From: Mycobacterium sp. NS-7484
Lineage (GTDB): Bacteria; Actinomycetota; Actinomycetes; Mycobacteriales; Mycobacteriaceae
Assembly: GCF_001953975.1 (NCBI RefSeq)
Contig: NZ_MBEJ01000122.1
Span: forward strand, 48,955 to 112,954
Direction of reading: 5' to 3'
DNA: 64,000 bases
The notes beneath the pieces are model-generated. The model was not told the origin of the DNA. It made no database searches and was given only the letters and a program-made list of their open reading frames with translations. The position numbers and the translations under genes were made by a program. Positions 8,336 to 17,400 of the stretch are shown here, in pieces. Each line of letters begins with the position of its first letter. The first letter of the stretch is position 1.

Positions 8336-8989
8336 TCAGAACGCCGGCCCGTCGAACCGTTCCCGCGTGGCGATCTCGGCCACGGACTTGCGTGTGAGCT
8401 TGGTGAGTTGGCGTACAGGTTTGCCGAGTGGCAGCACTGCGGCGACCGCGTAATCCCCGGGTATGCCGAGCAGGGCCTTCACCTTGGGTTCTTCGGCCAC
8501 GGCCATGGTGGTGAGCACACCTCCGTAACCTTCGTTGCGCGCGGCCAGCAGGATGTTCCACACGAACGGATACACCGAAGCCCCGGAGACGACGCCGATC
8601 CGGTCGAGATCCTGGTCGAACGCCGCGACGACCCCCAAGTCGACGCACACCACCAGGACCACCGCGGCGTCGACGAGGTGGGTGGCTCGCGGAACCTTCA
8701 CCGCGGCGACGTCGGCATCCGATACCCGCATGGGATGCACCGGGTTCCACGGGCTTTCGCCGTTGCGTTGCTGCGCGATGTAGCGACGCGATCCGGTGAC
8801 GCCGAGATCGGCGAGGGCCTCGCGGGTGGTGCGGTCGCGGATCACCACCACGCGTGAGCCTTGGCGGTTGCCGCCGCTGGGCGCGAAGCGGGCGTTGTCG
8901 AGTATTCGTCCCAACACGTCGTCGGGCAGCGGATCGTCGGTGAACTGGCGCGCGGCTCCGGTGGTGCGCATGACGTCGTACAAGTCCAT
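8336..8989 (-). CDS. Nitroreductase-family FMN oxidoreductase
   Basis: The 217-residue protein has the nitroreductase fold: an N-terminal MRTTGAARQFTDDPLPDDVL segment, the FMN-binding NARFAPSGGNRQGSRVVVI, and a C-terminal region with ARNEGYGGVLTTMAVAEEPK and the VLPLGKPV motif near its end. Such enzymes reduce nitro compounds, quinones or flavins with NAD(P)H. The start is set at the ATG at 8989, which aligns with family N-termini; an upstream in-frame ATG at 9037 would add 16 residues unlike the family and would run close to the divergent DUF1059 gene. The physiological substrate is unknown. Confidence 0.85.
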   Translation of the reverse strand: MDLYDVMRTTGAARQFTDDPLPDDVLGRILDNARFAPSGGNRQGSRVVVIRDRTTREALADLGVTGSRRYIAQQRNGESPWNPVHPMRVSDADVAAVKVPRATHLVDAAVVLVVCVDLGVVAAFDQDLDRIGVVSGASVYPFVWNILLAARNEGYGGVLTTMAVAEEPKVKALLGIPGDYAVAAVLPLGKPVRQLTKLTRKSVAEIATRERFDGPAF

Positions 8990-9024
8990 GGCTACATCTA
9001 TCTCACATATGCGAAAGTGAGGAT

Positions 9025-9174
9025 ATGGCGAAGACACATTTGAACTGCCCGTGTGGCGAAGCGATCAGCGGTACCGACGAGGACGACCTTGTCGAGAAGG
9101 CCCAGGCGCATCTGGCCCAGCAGCACCCCGGCCGCGAATACGACCGGGAGATGATTCTCTTCATGGCTTACTGA
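9025..9174 (+). CDS. DUF1059 small protein
   Basis: This 49-residue protein begins MAKTHLNCPCGEAISGTDED and ends REYDREMILFMAY. The CPCG motif and the ALA/H-rich helix (LVEKAQAHLAQQHPG) match the DUF1059 family of small cytoplasmic proteins, where a C-x-C-G pair and a His may bind metal. A GTGAGGA ribosome site precedes the ATG by three to four bases. It is divergent from the nitroreductase gene, with only 35 bases between the starts. Function unknown. Confidence 0.8.
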   Translation: MAKTHLNCPCGEAISGTDEDDLVEKAQAHLAQQHPGREYDREMILFMAY

Positions 9175-9199
9175 GCCTCCGACTTTCAGCCCCTACACA

Positions 9200-9241
9200 A
9201 AATTCCCGGTCGCCGGCCATGAGGCCAGCGACCGGGAATTT
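9200..9241. terminator. Bidirectional terminator, 14-bp perfect stem
   Basis: Arms 9200-9213 and 9228-9241 (aaattcccggtcgc and its complement) pair perfectly, with a ggcc/ggcc inner hairpin. A short T-rich tail follows on the plus strand. It lies between the convergent DUF1059 gene and the Ala/Pro-rich gene. Confidence 0.8.
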
Positions 9242-9265
9242 CGTTTCCCCATTCATATGGTGTGG

Positions 9266-10276
9266 TCAGGGCACCACCGTGGATCCGATGGTGGGCATGA
9301 ACTGGCACTGCTTCTCGGTCGTGGTGACCTGCCCGAAGATCGTCGACATGATGCTGCCGGAGCCGGTGTCGGCGATGGCGGTCAGCGTGGTCGGGCCTTC
9401 GGGGTTGATGTCCGAGCGCGGCTGCAGCGTCACGCTCCCGGACTTGCCGGTGGTGAGGTTCACCCACGTGGCGTTGAGCGGCAGCTTCTGTTCGGCGGCG
9501 GGACCCGGGGTGCCGATGGCGGTGAACACGTAGGCGGTCTGCCCGGCCTTCGGCCCCGGCAGCGGAATCGTGGCCGGACCCGCCACTGAGATCGCCGTCG
9601 CCAGAACGTTTCCGCCGTCCTTGAGACACCCGTTGCTGATCGACGGGTACATGAAGTCCTGCGTCGTCGGCGCGTCCGGGCCGAAGTTCGGTGCGCCCGC
9701 CGGCGCGGCATCCGGTGCGGGCGCGGGCGCAGGCGCCGGGATCGTGACAGCGGCCGGGACTGCCCCCGGGGCCGGCGGTGCCGGAGGAGCCGGGGCCGCT
9801 TCAGGAGCGGGGGCCGCTTCCGGCGCGGGAGCCGGTGCCGGGGCAGCTTCCGGGGCAGGCGCGGGCAGCGCCTCGGGGGCCGGCCCGGCCGCATGGACCG
9901 GGTCGACGCCCGCAGGCAGGTGCGCGTCGAGACCCGCGCCCGCGGCCGGGATGTGCTCGGGCGCGGCGACGGGTTGGGAGGCGAACTGGTTGACCGCCGT
10001 GGCGATGTTGTTGGACGCGGCCGGTTCCGACTTGTTGGCCGCGAACGCCTGAGCGGCAGCCATCAACAGCTGAGCCGCACCGGCGGGGTCGGCCGCAGCC
10101 TGTTGGATGATCGGGCTCAACTCCGATACCGCCGACAATCCGGGTGCCTGTTGCGCGTCGATCGGCAGCGGTGCCGGATCGGCGTTGGCTACGGCAGTGC
10201 TGAACAGCAACAGGGTGGTGGACCCGATTGCCGCGGCGGTGCCGAACAACGTTTTCAGTGACATACGCGATGACAT
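9266..10276 (-). CDS. Ala/Pro-rich exported protein (Rv1157c-like)
   Basis: The 336-residue protein has a signal peptide (about residues 8-32, ending ANADPAP). An Ala-rich helical region (35-105) follows, then a Pro-Ala spacer of about 90 residues built from APAPEAAP-type repeats. The C-terminal globular domain (about 200-336) contains SNGCLKDGGNVLATAISVAG and ends EKQCQFMPTIGSTVVP; its two cysteines could form a disulphide. Position between the HhH-GPD gene and pimE, pairing with a second Ala/Pro-rich gene, and composition match M. tuberculosis Rv1157c. The Pro-Ala linker suggests a rod that spans the cell wall; no activity is known. Confidence 0.8.
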   Translation of the reverse strand: MSSRMSLKTLFGTAAAIGSTTLLLFSTAVANADPAPLPIDAQQAPGLSAVSELSPIIQQAAADPAGAAQLLMAAAQAFAANKSEPAASNNIATAVNQFASQPVAAPEHIPAAGAGLDAHLPAGVDPVHAAGPAPEALPAPAPEAAPAPAPAPEAAPAPEAAPAPPAPPAPGAVPAAVTIPAPAPAPAPDAAPAGAPNFGPDAPTTQDFMYPSISNGCLKDGGNVLATAISVAGPATIPLPGPKAGQTAYVFTAIGTPGPAAEQKLPLNATWVNLTTGKSGSVTLQPRSDINPEGPTTLTAIADTGSGSIMSTIFGQVTTTEKQCQFMPTIGSTVVP

Positions 10277-10317
10277 GGCTTTCCCATCGTTTCGGGCGGT
10301 CAGACCAGTTCGGTGGA

Positions 10318-10965
10318 TCAGGGCAGGCCGGCGGTCAGCAGCGGAGCCAACGCTGCGACACCCGGCGCGGTCGCCGGGGCAGCAGCCGCAGGCGCTGCGA
10401 CTGCCGGAGCCGCCGCAACGGCCGGGGCACCGGCAGGCAAGGCCGTCTGGGCCGCGACCGGAACCAGCGACGCGAGGTCACCCGGGATGTTCACCGACTG
10501 GGGCAGCGGCAGCGGCATGCCGGGAACCTGCGGGATCTTCACCTCGGCCGAAGGCACCAACGAAGCCAGGCCGTTGGCCGGAGCCGTCGTGGCGGCCGGG
10601 GCGGCAGCCGGAACGGCCGGGGCCGAGGGCAGGCCCGGTACCAGAGACCCCAGGGGTGCGTTGGCCGAAGCTGCGGTGGGCGCCGTGGCCGCGGTCTGCG
10701 GCAGCGTCACCGACGCGGTGGCCATCGGGGCCGGTGCCGGGGCGGGGGCAGGTGTGCCCGACAGCGCCGAGCCGACATCCTGCAGCAGCTGCGGCGCGGC
10801 GGCCGGCACGCCGGCGAGTTGGTTGACGATCGGCAGGCCCGGTGCGGGCGCCGGGGCCGGGGCCACCGGATCGGCGTTCGCTGTTGCGCTGAGCGCCAAC
10901 GCGACCGGGACTGCGCCGGCGGCCGCGATCACGCTGGTGGAAACTGTTTTCCAGGTGAAGATCAT
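10318..10965 (-). CDS. Ala/Pro-rich exported protein (Rv1158c-like)
   Basis: The 215-residue protein has a signal peptide (MIFTWKTVSTSVIAAAGAVP, ending ATANADP). Its mature part is almost wholly Ala, Pro and Val, with short APAPAPGLP-type repeats and no cysteine. GGGAG precedes the ATG by four bases. It is upstream of, and in the same direction as, the other Ala/Pro-rich gene, as in Rv1158c-Rv1157c, and divergent from pimE. The low complexity suggests an extended wall-associated protein. The coding call is supported by the signal peptide and strong third-position GC bias. Confidence 0.75.
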   Translation of the reverse strand: MIFTWKTVSTSVIAAAGAVPVALALSATANADPVAPAPAPAPGLPIVNQLAGVPAAAPQLLQDVGSALSGTPAPAPAPAPMATASVTLPQTAATAPTAASANAPLGSLVPGLPSAPAVPAAAPAATTAPANGLASLVPSAEVKIPQVPGMPLPLPQSVNIPGDLASLVPVAAQTALPAGAPAVAAAPAVAAPAAAAPATAPGVAALAPLLTAGLP

Positions 10966-11157
10966 GGTTCTCCCAATCGGTTGCTTGCACGTCTGAGCCC
11001 GAAACTATCGAGTTACTGGTGTGACTCAAGGGACACGTGTGGCGGTTATTCAACCGTTACGGCACCGTCTGAATTCGTTATCGGGCAGTGCCTGGCGCGT
11101 GATGCGACGGGCCGGCGGGCGGGCGCGCCGGGTGGCACAGAGCGGGTCGCTAAAGTC

Positions 11158-12363
11158 GTGACCGTTAACACCGAACCGGCCACCCACGTCTCGGCAACCG
11201 CGCGGCTCTACCGTCTGGCCCCGCTGTTGCTGGTCCTCAGCATTGCGGCGCGCCTGGCCTGGACGTATCTGGTGCCCAACGGCGCCAACTTCGTCGACCT
11301 CCACGTCTACGTCGGCGGTGCCGCCACGCTCGACGGCCCCGGTGCGCTCTACGACTACGTCTACGCCGATCAGACGCCCGATTTCCCATTGCCTTTCACG
11401 TATCCGCCGTTCGCGGCGGTGGTGTTCTATCCGCTGCATCTGCTGCCCTTCGGGCTCGTGGCGTTCTGCTGGCAGCTCGGCATCATCGCCGCGCTGTACG
11501 GCGTGGTGCGGATCAGTCAGCGACTGTTGGGCCAGGACGACCGGCGTGTCGCGATGCTGTGGACCGCCGTCGGCATCTGGACCGAACCGCTGCGCAGCAC
11601 ATTCGACTACGGCCAGGTCAATGTCGTCCTGGTGCTGGCCGTGCTCTACGCGGTCTACAGCAACCGCTGGTGGTTGTCGGGATTGCTGGTGGGCGTGGCC
11701 GCCGGTGTCAAGCTGACGCCGGCGGTGTCGGGGCTGTACTTCGTCGGGGCGCGTCGGTGGGCCACCGTGGTGTTCTCGGCGGTGGTGTTCTTCGCGACGA
11801 TCGCGGTCTCGGCATTGGTGATCGGGGATCAGGCGCGCCGGTATTTCACCGAACTGCTCGGTGACGCCGACCGGATCGGGCCGATCGGGACGTCGTTCAA
11901 TCAGTCGTGGCGGGGCGGCATTTCGCGCATCCTCGGCCATGACGCCGGGTACGGTCTGGCCGTGCTTCTCGGCATCGCCGTCACCGCGGTGCTGGCCGTG
12001 CTGGCCTGGCGGGCCATCGGTGGCAGTGCCGACCGGCTCGGCGCGATCGTGATCGTGAGCCTGTTCGGGTTGCTGCTTTCTCCGATTTCGTGGACGCACC
12101 ACTGGGTGTGGTTGATCCCGTTGATGATCTGGTTGCTGCACGGGCCGTTGGCCGACCGGCTCGGTGCGCGAGTCCTCGGCTGGGGTTGGTTGGCGCTGAC
12201 CCTGATCGGAGTGCCGTGGCTGCTCAGCTTCGCGCAGCCGACGATCTGGGAGATCGGCCGGCCCTGGTATCTGGCCTGGGCCGGGCTGATCTACATCGTG
12301 GCGACGCTGGCCACGCTGGGGTGGATCGCGTCTATTCGGGCTGGTCGGACAGAATCCGGTTGA
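11158..12363 (+). CDS. pimE: Polyprenol-phosphate-mannose-dependent mannosyltransferase PimE
   Basis: The 401-residue multi-pass membrane protein is a GT87-type alpha-1,2-mannosyltransferase. PimE adds the fifth mannose to phosphatidylinositol tetramannoside on the outer face of the membrane, using polyprenol-phosphate mannose. About ten hydrophobic helices are visible. The first periplasmic loop has NFVDLHVYVGGAATLDGPGA with D47, the likely counterpart of the catalytic aspartate described for PimE. The GTG at 11158 is chosen because it starts at the family N-terminus; the frame is open further upstream only because of GC-rich shadow coding. The 3' end overlaps the convergent pterin dehydratase gene by 32 bases. 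The order pimE, pterin dehydratase, mutT2 matches Rv1159-Rv1160. Confidence 0.9.
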   Translation: MTVNTEPATHVSATARLYRLAPLLLVLSIAARLAWTYLVPNGANFVDLHVYVGGAATLDGPGALYDYVYADQTPDFPLPFTYPPFAAVVFYPLHLLPFGLVAFCWQLGIIAALYGVVRISQRLLGQDDRRVAMLWTAVGIWTEPLRSTFDYGQVNVVLVLAVLYAVYSNRWWLSGLLVGVAAGVKLTPAVSGLYFVGARRWATVVFSAVVFFATIAVSALVIGDQARRYFTELLGDADRIGPIGTSFNQSWRGGISRILGHDAGYGLAVLLGIAVTAVLAVLAWRAIGGSADRLGAIVIVSLFGLLLSPISWTHHWVWLIPLMIWLLHGPLADRLGARVLGWGWLALTLIGVPWLLSFAQPTIWEIGRPWYLAWAGLIYIVATLATLGWIASIRAGRTESG

Positions 12364-12625
12364 TCTCCCGCGCCATCTGGACGTCCTTGTCGGTGATGCC
12401 ACCGGCGGAATGCGTCACCAAAGCGAATGTGACGGTCCGCCAACGGATGTCGATATCGGGGTGATGATCCTTCTGTTCGGCGAACTCGGCCACGCGGCGC
12501 ACCGCCTCGATACCGTCGAGGAATGTGGGGAACTTGGTGGATCTGCGCAGGGCGCCCTCCGCACGTTCCCAGCCCGGCAGATCGGGCAGTGCGGCGTCGA
12601 CCTGATCGTTCGATAACACGGCCAT
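12332..12625 (-). CDS. Pterin-4a-carbinolamine dehydratase
   Basis: The 97-residue protein belongs to the PCD/DCoH family (phhB type), which dehydrates 4a-hydroxytetrahydrobiopterin. The catalytic motif is EQKDHHPDIDIRWRTVTFAL (His-His-Pro-Asp near residue 54). The start ATG at 12625 gives the normal family length; longer in-frame extension into mutT2 is not credible. It has no ribosome site and abuts a 22-bp palindrome, suggesting leaderless expression from a promoter shared with mutT2. Its last 32 bases overlap pimE on the other strand. M. tuberculosis has the same gene (Rv1159A) in this position. Confidence 0.9.
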   Translation of the reverse strand: MAVLSNDQVDAALPDLPGWERAEGALRRSTKFPTFLDGIEAVRRVAEFAEQKDHHPDIDIRWRTVTFALVTHSAGGITDKDVQMAREINRILSDQPE

Positions 12626-12627
12626 AT

Positions 12628-12649
12628 GCCCGACGGTATACCGTCGGGC
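12628..12649. promoter_or_regulatory. Perfect 22-bp palindrome in a 27-bp divergent gap
   Basis: The 22 bases 12628-12649 read identically on both strands, with the core cggtataccg. They occupy nearly all of the gap between the starts of the pterin dehydratase gene (12625) and mutT2 (12653). The symmetric TATACC elements lie about 9-10 bases before each start codon, so they could act as -10 boxes for two leaderless transcripts or as an operator overlapping both. Confidence 0.5.
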
Positions 12650-12652
12650 GCG

Positions 12653-13045
12653 ATGAGTGAGCAGATCGTCGTGGCCGGTGCGCTGTTCTCGGCGGACCGG
12701 CTGTTGGTCGCCCAACGACAGCGGCCGCCCGAGCTGGCCGGATTGTGGGAGCTGCCCGGTGGTAAAGTGGCGGCGGGGGAGAGCGACGCCGACGCGCTGG
12801 CCCGGGAACTGCACGAAGAACTCGGTGTCGACGTGGCCGTCGGCGCACGCCTGGGCGTCGACGTCGAATTGCACGCGGGAATGATCCTGCGCGCGTACCG
12901 GGTCACGCTGACGGCGGGAAGTCCGCGACCACACGATCACCGGGCCCTGCGGTGGGTGAGCGTGGACGAACTCGATGCTCTGCCATGGGTACCGGCCGAT
13001 CGGGCCTGGCTCGGCGAGTTGGCGCAGGTGCTGCGATCGGTATAA
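12653..13045 (+). CDS. mutT2: Nudix pyrophosphohydrolase MutT2
   Basis: The 130-residue protein has a complete Nudix box, GGKVAAGESDADALARELHE followed by ELGV, at residues about 40-63. MutT2 (Rv1160) hydrolyses oxidised or modified pyrimidine nucleotides such as 5-methyl-dCTP, sanitising the nucleotide pool. ELWELPGG-type residues before the box and the C-terminal LRWVSVDELDALPW segment fit MutT relatives. The ATG at 12653 lies immediately after the divergent palindrome and lacks a ribosome site. Position next to the pterin dehydratase and nar genes supports orthology to Rv1160. Confidence 0.88.
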   Translation: MSEQIVVAGALFSADRLLVAQRQRPPELAGLWELPGGKVAAGESDADALARELHEELGVDVAVGARLGVDVELHAGMILRAYRVTLTAGSPRPHDHRALRWVSVDELDALPWVPADRAWLGELAQVLRSV

Positions 13046-13204
13046 CCGGTCGGTGTATTGGGTTGGTATATCGGCTGTTTCAGCAGGCAGGGAGCCTGCC
13101 GCACAATTTCGGCACGTTGTTGTTGCGGATTACATTTCTGTGAAACTGCTTGCAACGTTTCCGGCAAAATGACGCAGTCCCGTCGAAGATGATGTTTTGT
13201 TGGT

Positions 13205-14425
13205 GTGGTGAGCACGGCTACCACGCCACTCCGGGGCCAGGGCATGAATCTTGCGCTGGCCACCTGGGTCTCGGCCATCAATTTCTGGGCCTGGAACATG
13301 ATCGGCCCGCTCTCCACCACCTATGCCGGTGACATGAGGCTCAGCAGTACGCAGGCCTCGATGCTCGTGGCCACGCCGATTCTGGTCGGATCGCTCGGTC
13401 GCATCGTCATCGGCTCGCTGACCGACAGGTTCGGCGGTCGCACGATGTTCCTCGCGGTGACGCTGGCCTCGATCGTGCCGGTGCTGGCGGTCGGGGCGGC
13501 CGGTGAGGCCAAGTCCTATCCGCTGCTACTGATCTGTGGGTTCTTCCTCGGCATCGCGGGCACCATCTTCGCCGTCGGCATCCCGTTCGCCAACAACTGG
13601 TACGAGGCAAGCCGCCGCGGTTATGCCACGGGCGTATTCGGCATGGGGATGGTCGGCACTGCGTTGTCGGCGTTTTTCACCCCGAGGTTCGTCCGATGGT
13701 TCGGGTTGTTCACCACCCACCTGATCATCGCGGTCGCCCTGGCGCTCACGGCGGTGCTGTGCCTGGTCGCGATGCGGAACTCGCCGGTGTTCCAGCCGAA
13801 CACCGACCCGGTGCTGCCGAAGCTCAAATCCGCCCTGAAACTGCCTGTCACGTGGGAGATGTCGTTCCTCTACGCCGTGGTGTTCGGCGGGTTCGTGGCG
13901 TTCAGCAATTACCTGCCGACCTACATCAAGACCATCTACGAGTTCTCCTCGGTCGAAGCGGGCTCCCGCACAGCCGGATTCGCGTTGGCCGCGGTGCTCG
14001 CCCGCCCCGTCGGCGGCGCGCTGTCGGACCGGATCGCCCCCAAATACGTGGTGCTGACCTCTTTTGCGGGTACGGCGGTGCTGGCGTTCGTAGCGATGTT
14101 CCAGCCGCCGCCCGATGTATGGTCGGCGTCAACCTTCATCGGGCTGGCGATCTTCCTTGGCATCGGCACCGGCGGGGTCTTCGCCTGGGTGGCCCGGCGG
14201 TCACCGGCGAAGGAAGTCGGTTCGGTGACCGGGATTGTCGCGGCAGCAGGCGGTTTGGGCGGTTACTTCCCACCATTGGTGATGGGGGCGTCCTACGATC
14301 CGATTGAAAACGACTACACGGTAGGGCTTGTGCTGCTGGTGGCAACGGCGTTGGTGGCGTTCGGTTATACCGCGCTGCGACTGCATGCCCGGGAGCCGGC
14401 GCAGCCCGAGGAGGCGTATCGATGA
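13205..14425 (+). CDS. narK: Nitrate/nitrite transporter NarK
   Basis: The 406-residue major facilitator protein has 12 hydrophobic helices. Nitrate/nitrite porter motifs are visible as FAVGIPFANNWYEASRRGYA in helix 5 and VFAWVARRSPAKEVGSVTGI in the second half; the loop GSLTDRFGGRT is the MFS signature. It imports nitrate or exchanges it for nitrite. The start is a GTG (13205) followed by a second GTG; which is used is uncertain. The stop overlaps narG by ATGA, making it the first gene of narKGHJI. M. tuberculosis lacks narK in this operon and carries its narK genes elsewhere. The 159-bp region upstream holds no gene and must contain the operon promoter. Confidence 0.92.
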   Translation: MVSTATTPLRGQGMNLALATWVSAINFWAWNMIGPLSTTYAGDMRLSSTQASMLVATPILVGSLGRIVIGSLTDRFGGRTMFLAVTLASIVPVLAVGAAGEAKSYPLLLICGFFLGIAGTIFAVGIPFANNWYEASRRGYATGVFGMGMVGTALSAFFTPRFVRWFGLFTTHLIIAVALALTAVLCLVAMRNSPVFQPNTDPVLPKLKSALKLPVTWEMSFLYAVVFGGFVAFSNYLPTYIKTIYEFSSVEAGSRTAGFALAAVLARPVGGALSDRIAPKYVVLTSFAGTAVLAFVAMFQPPPDVWSASTFIGLAIFLGIGTGGVFAWVARRSPAKEVGSVTGIVAAAGGLGGYFPPLVMGASYDPIENDYTVGLVLLVATALVAFGYTALRLHAREPAQPEEAYR

Positions 14426-17400
14426 CGAAGCCGCACATCGGCGGATCGATCGAGGAATTGCTCGAACGCAGTGGACGGTTCTTCACCGCCGGTGAGTTCT
14501 CCGGGGACCTGCGCACGGTCACCCGAACCGGCGGGCGGGAAGGGGATGTGTTCTACCGCGACCGGTGGAGCCACGACAAGGTGGTGCGCTCCACCCACGG
14601 CGTCAACTGCACCGGATCGTGCTCGTGGAAGATCTACGTCAAGGACGGGATCATCACCTGGGAAACCCAGGAGACCGACTATCCGTCGGTCGGGCCCGAC
14701 CGCCCCGAGTACGAGCCGCGCGGCTGCCCGCGCGGGGCGGCGTTCTCGTGGTACACGTACTCGCCGACGCGGGTGCGGTATCCCTATGCGCGTGGCGTGC
14801 TGGTGGAGATGTACCGCGAAGCCAAGGCCCGACTGAAGGATCCGGTGTTGGCCTGGGCCGACATTCAGGCCGATCCGGCGCGGCGCAAGCGTTATCACCA
14901 GGCCCGCGGCAAGGGTGGGCTGGTCCGGGTGACGTGGGCCGAGGCCACCGAGATGATCGCCGCCGCGCACGTGCACACCATCAAAACCTATGGCCCCGAC
15001 CGAGTGGCCGGGTTCTCGCCGATCCCGGCGATGTCGATGGTGTCCTTCGCGGCGGGCTCGCGGTTCATCGAACTTCTCGGCGGGGTGATGACGTCGTTCT
15101 ACGACTGGTACGCCGATCTGCCGGTGGCCTCCCCGCAGGTGTTCGGCGATCAGACCGACGTGCCCGAATCCGGGGACTGGTGGGACGCGGCCTATCTGAT
15201 GATGTGGGGCTCCAACGTTCCGGTCACCCGTACGCCTGACGCGCACTGGATGGCCGAGGTCCGTTACCGCGGCACCAAGGTGGTCACGGTCAGCCCCGAT
15301 TACGCCGACAACACCAAGTTCGCCGACGAGTGGATGCCGTGTGCGGCCGGCACCGATGGGGCACTCGCGATGGCGATGGGCCACGTCATCCTCGACGAAT
15401 GCTTTGTGCAGAAACGGGTTCCGTACTTCGTCGACTACGTCCGCCAGTTCACCGATCTACCGTTCCTGGTCAAGCTCGAGGAGCGCGACGGCGCGCTGGT
15501 TCCCGGAAAGAACCTCACCGCTGCCGATCTCGGCGGGGAGATCGCCGAGCAGGAGAACGCGGCGTTCAAGCCGGTGCTGCTCGACGGCGCCAGCGACAGT
15601 GTCGCAGTACCGCAGGGCTCGCTCGGATTCCGCTACGGCAACGACGGCCTGGGCAAGTGGAACCTGGATCTGGAGAACCTGTCTCCGGCGTTGACCGTCC
15701 TGGGCGACCTTTTCGAAACCGCCGAGATCACGCTGCCCCGCTTCGACACCGTCGACGGCAGCGGCGCGACGCTGCGCCGCGGTGTGCCGGTGCGTCGCGT
15801 CGGCGACCATCTGGTGTGCACGGTGTTCGACCTGATGTTGGCCCAGTACGGCGTGCACCGCCCCGGCCTGCCCGGCGACTGGCCAGGAGGGTACGACGAC
15901 GCCACCCGGCCCTACACGCCGGCCTGGCAGGAACCGATCACCGGGGTGTCAGCGGCCCAGGCCATCCGGGTGGCCCGTGAATTCGCCCGCAACGCCGAGG
16001 AATCCGGCGGCCGCTCGATGATCATCATGGGAGCCGGTATCTGCCAGTGGTTCCACGGTGACGCCACCTACCGCGCGGTGCTCGCGCTGCTGCTGCTCAC
16101 CGGGTCGATGGGCCGCAACGGTGGCGGCTGGGCGCATTACGTGGGTCAGGAGAAGTGCCGTCCGGTGACGGGGTGGGCGGCGATGGCGATGGGCACCGAC
16201 TGGTCGCGTCCGCCGCGGCAGATGGCCGGGACGTCGTACTGGTATGTCCACACCGATCAGTGGCGCTATGACGGCTACCGTGCCGACGCGTTGTCGAGCC
16301 CGGTGGGCCGCGGCCGGTTCCGCGACAAGCACACCATGGACGTGTTGAGTTCGGCGGTGGCCATGGGGTGGACGCCGTTCTATCCGCAGTTCGACCGCTC
16401 GAGCCTGGATGTGGTCGACGAGGCCAAGGCCGCCGGCCAGGAGGTGGCCGATTACGTGGCCGAGCAATTGGCCAGTGGTGGACTCAAATTCGCGGTCACC
16501 GACCCGGACAATCCGGCCAACTGGCCGCGAGTGCTCAACGTGTGGCGGGCCAACCTGCTGGGCTCCTCGAGCAAGGGCAACGAGTACTTCCTGCGCCATC
16601 TGCTGGGCACGACCTCCAATGTGCAGGCCGAGCCCACCGGTCCAGACCTGCGGCCCAACGACGTGGCCTGGACCGAGGACCTCCCCGAGGGCAAGCTCGA
16701 TCTGCTGATGTCGATCGACTTCCGGATGACCTCGACGACACTGCTCTCCGATGTGGTGCTGCCGGCGGCGACCTGGTACGAGAAGGCCGACCTGTCGAGC
16801 ACCGACATGCACCCCTACGTGCACGCGTTCAGCCCGGCCGTGGACCCGCCCTGGGAAACCCGTTCGGACTTCGACGCGTTCGGCGCGATCGCCCGGACGT
16901 TCAGCACCTTGGCCGCCCGGCACCTGGGCACCCGCACCGATGTGGTGATGGGAACGTTGCAGCACGACACGCCGGGGGCGATGGCGTACCCGGGTGGCAC
17001 CGAACATGATTGGCGGACCACCGGGGAGACACCGGTGCCGGGCAAGACCATGGGGCCGTTGGTGGTGGTGGAGCGCGACTACACCGCGATCGCCCAGAAG
17101 TGGTCGGCGCTGGGACCGTTGGTCGACACGCTCGGCTTGACCACCAAGGGCGTCACCACGCATCCCGACCAGGAGGTCGCCGAGCTCGCCGCGAAGTTCG
17201 GGGTGATGGACTCCGGTGCGGCACAAGGGCGTCCGGCGGTTACCACGGCCGAACGAATGGCCGATGTGATCCTGGCCCTGTCGGGCACGTCGAACGGCCG
17301 GCTGGCCGTCGAGGGGTTCCGCGAACTCGAGCGGCGCACCGGACGCAAACTCATCCATCTGGCCGTCGGCAACGAGGAACGCCGGATCACCTACGCCGAC

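Noticed and set aside
9720..9890. Pro/Ala repeat tract as a possible PE-PGRS gene
   Set aside because: The repeats are AP/EA linkers in an exported protein with no PE domain; not a PE-PGRS gene.
10228..11157. Long upstream extension of the pimE frame
   Set aside because: The extension is Arg-rich shadow of the Ala/Pro-rich genes. PimE homology begins at the GTG at 11158.
13046..13204. Possible GlnR-type site (gaaac...gtttc near 13141-13160) before narK
   Set aside because: The half-site spacing does not fit the AC-N6-GNAAC pattern, so no site was called.
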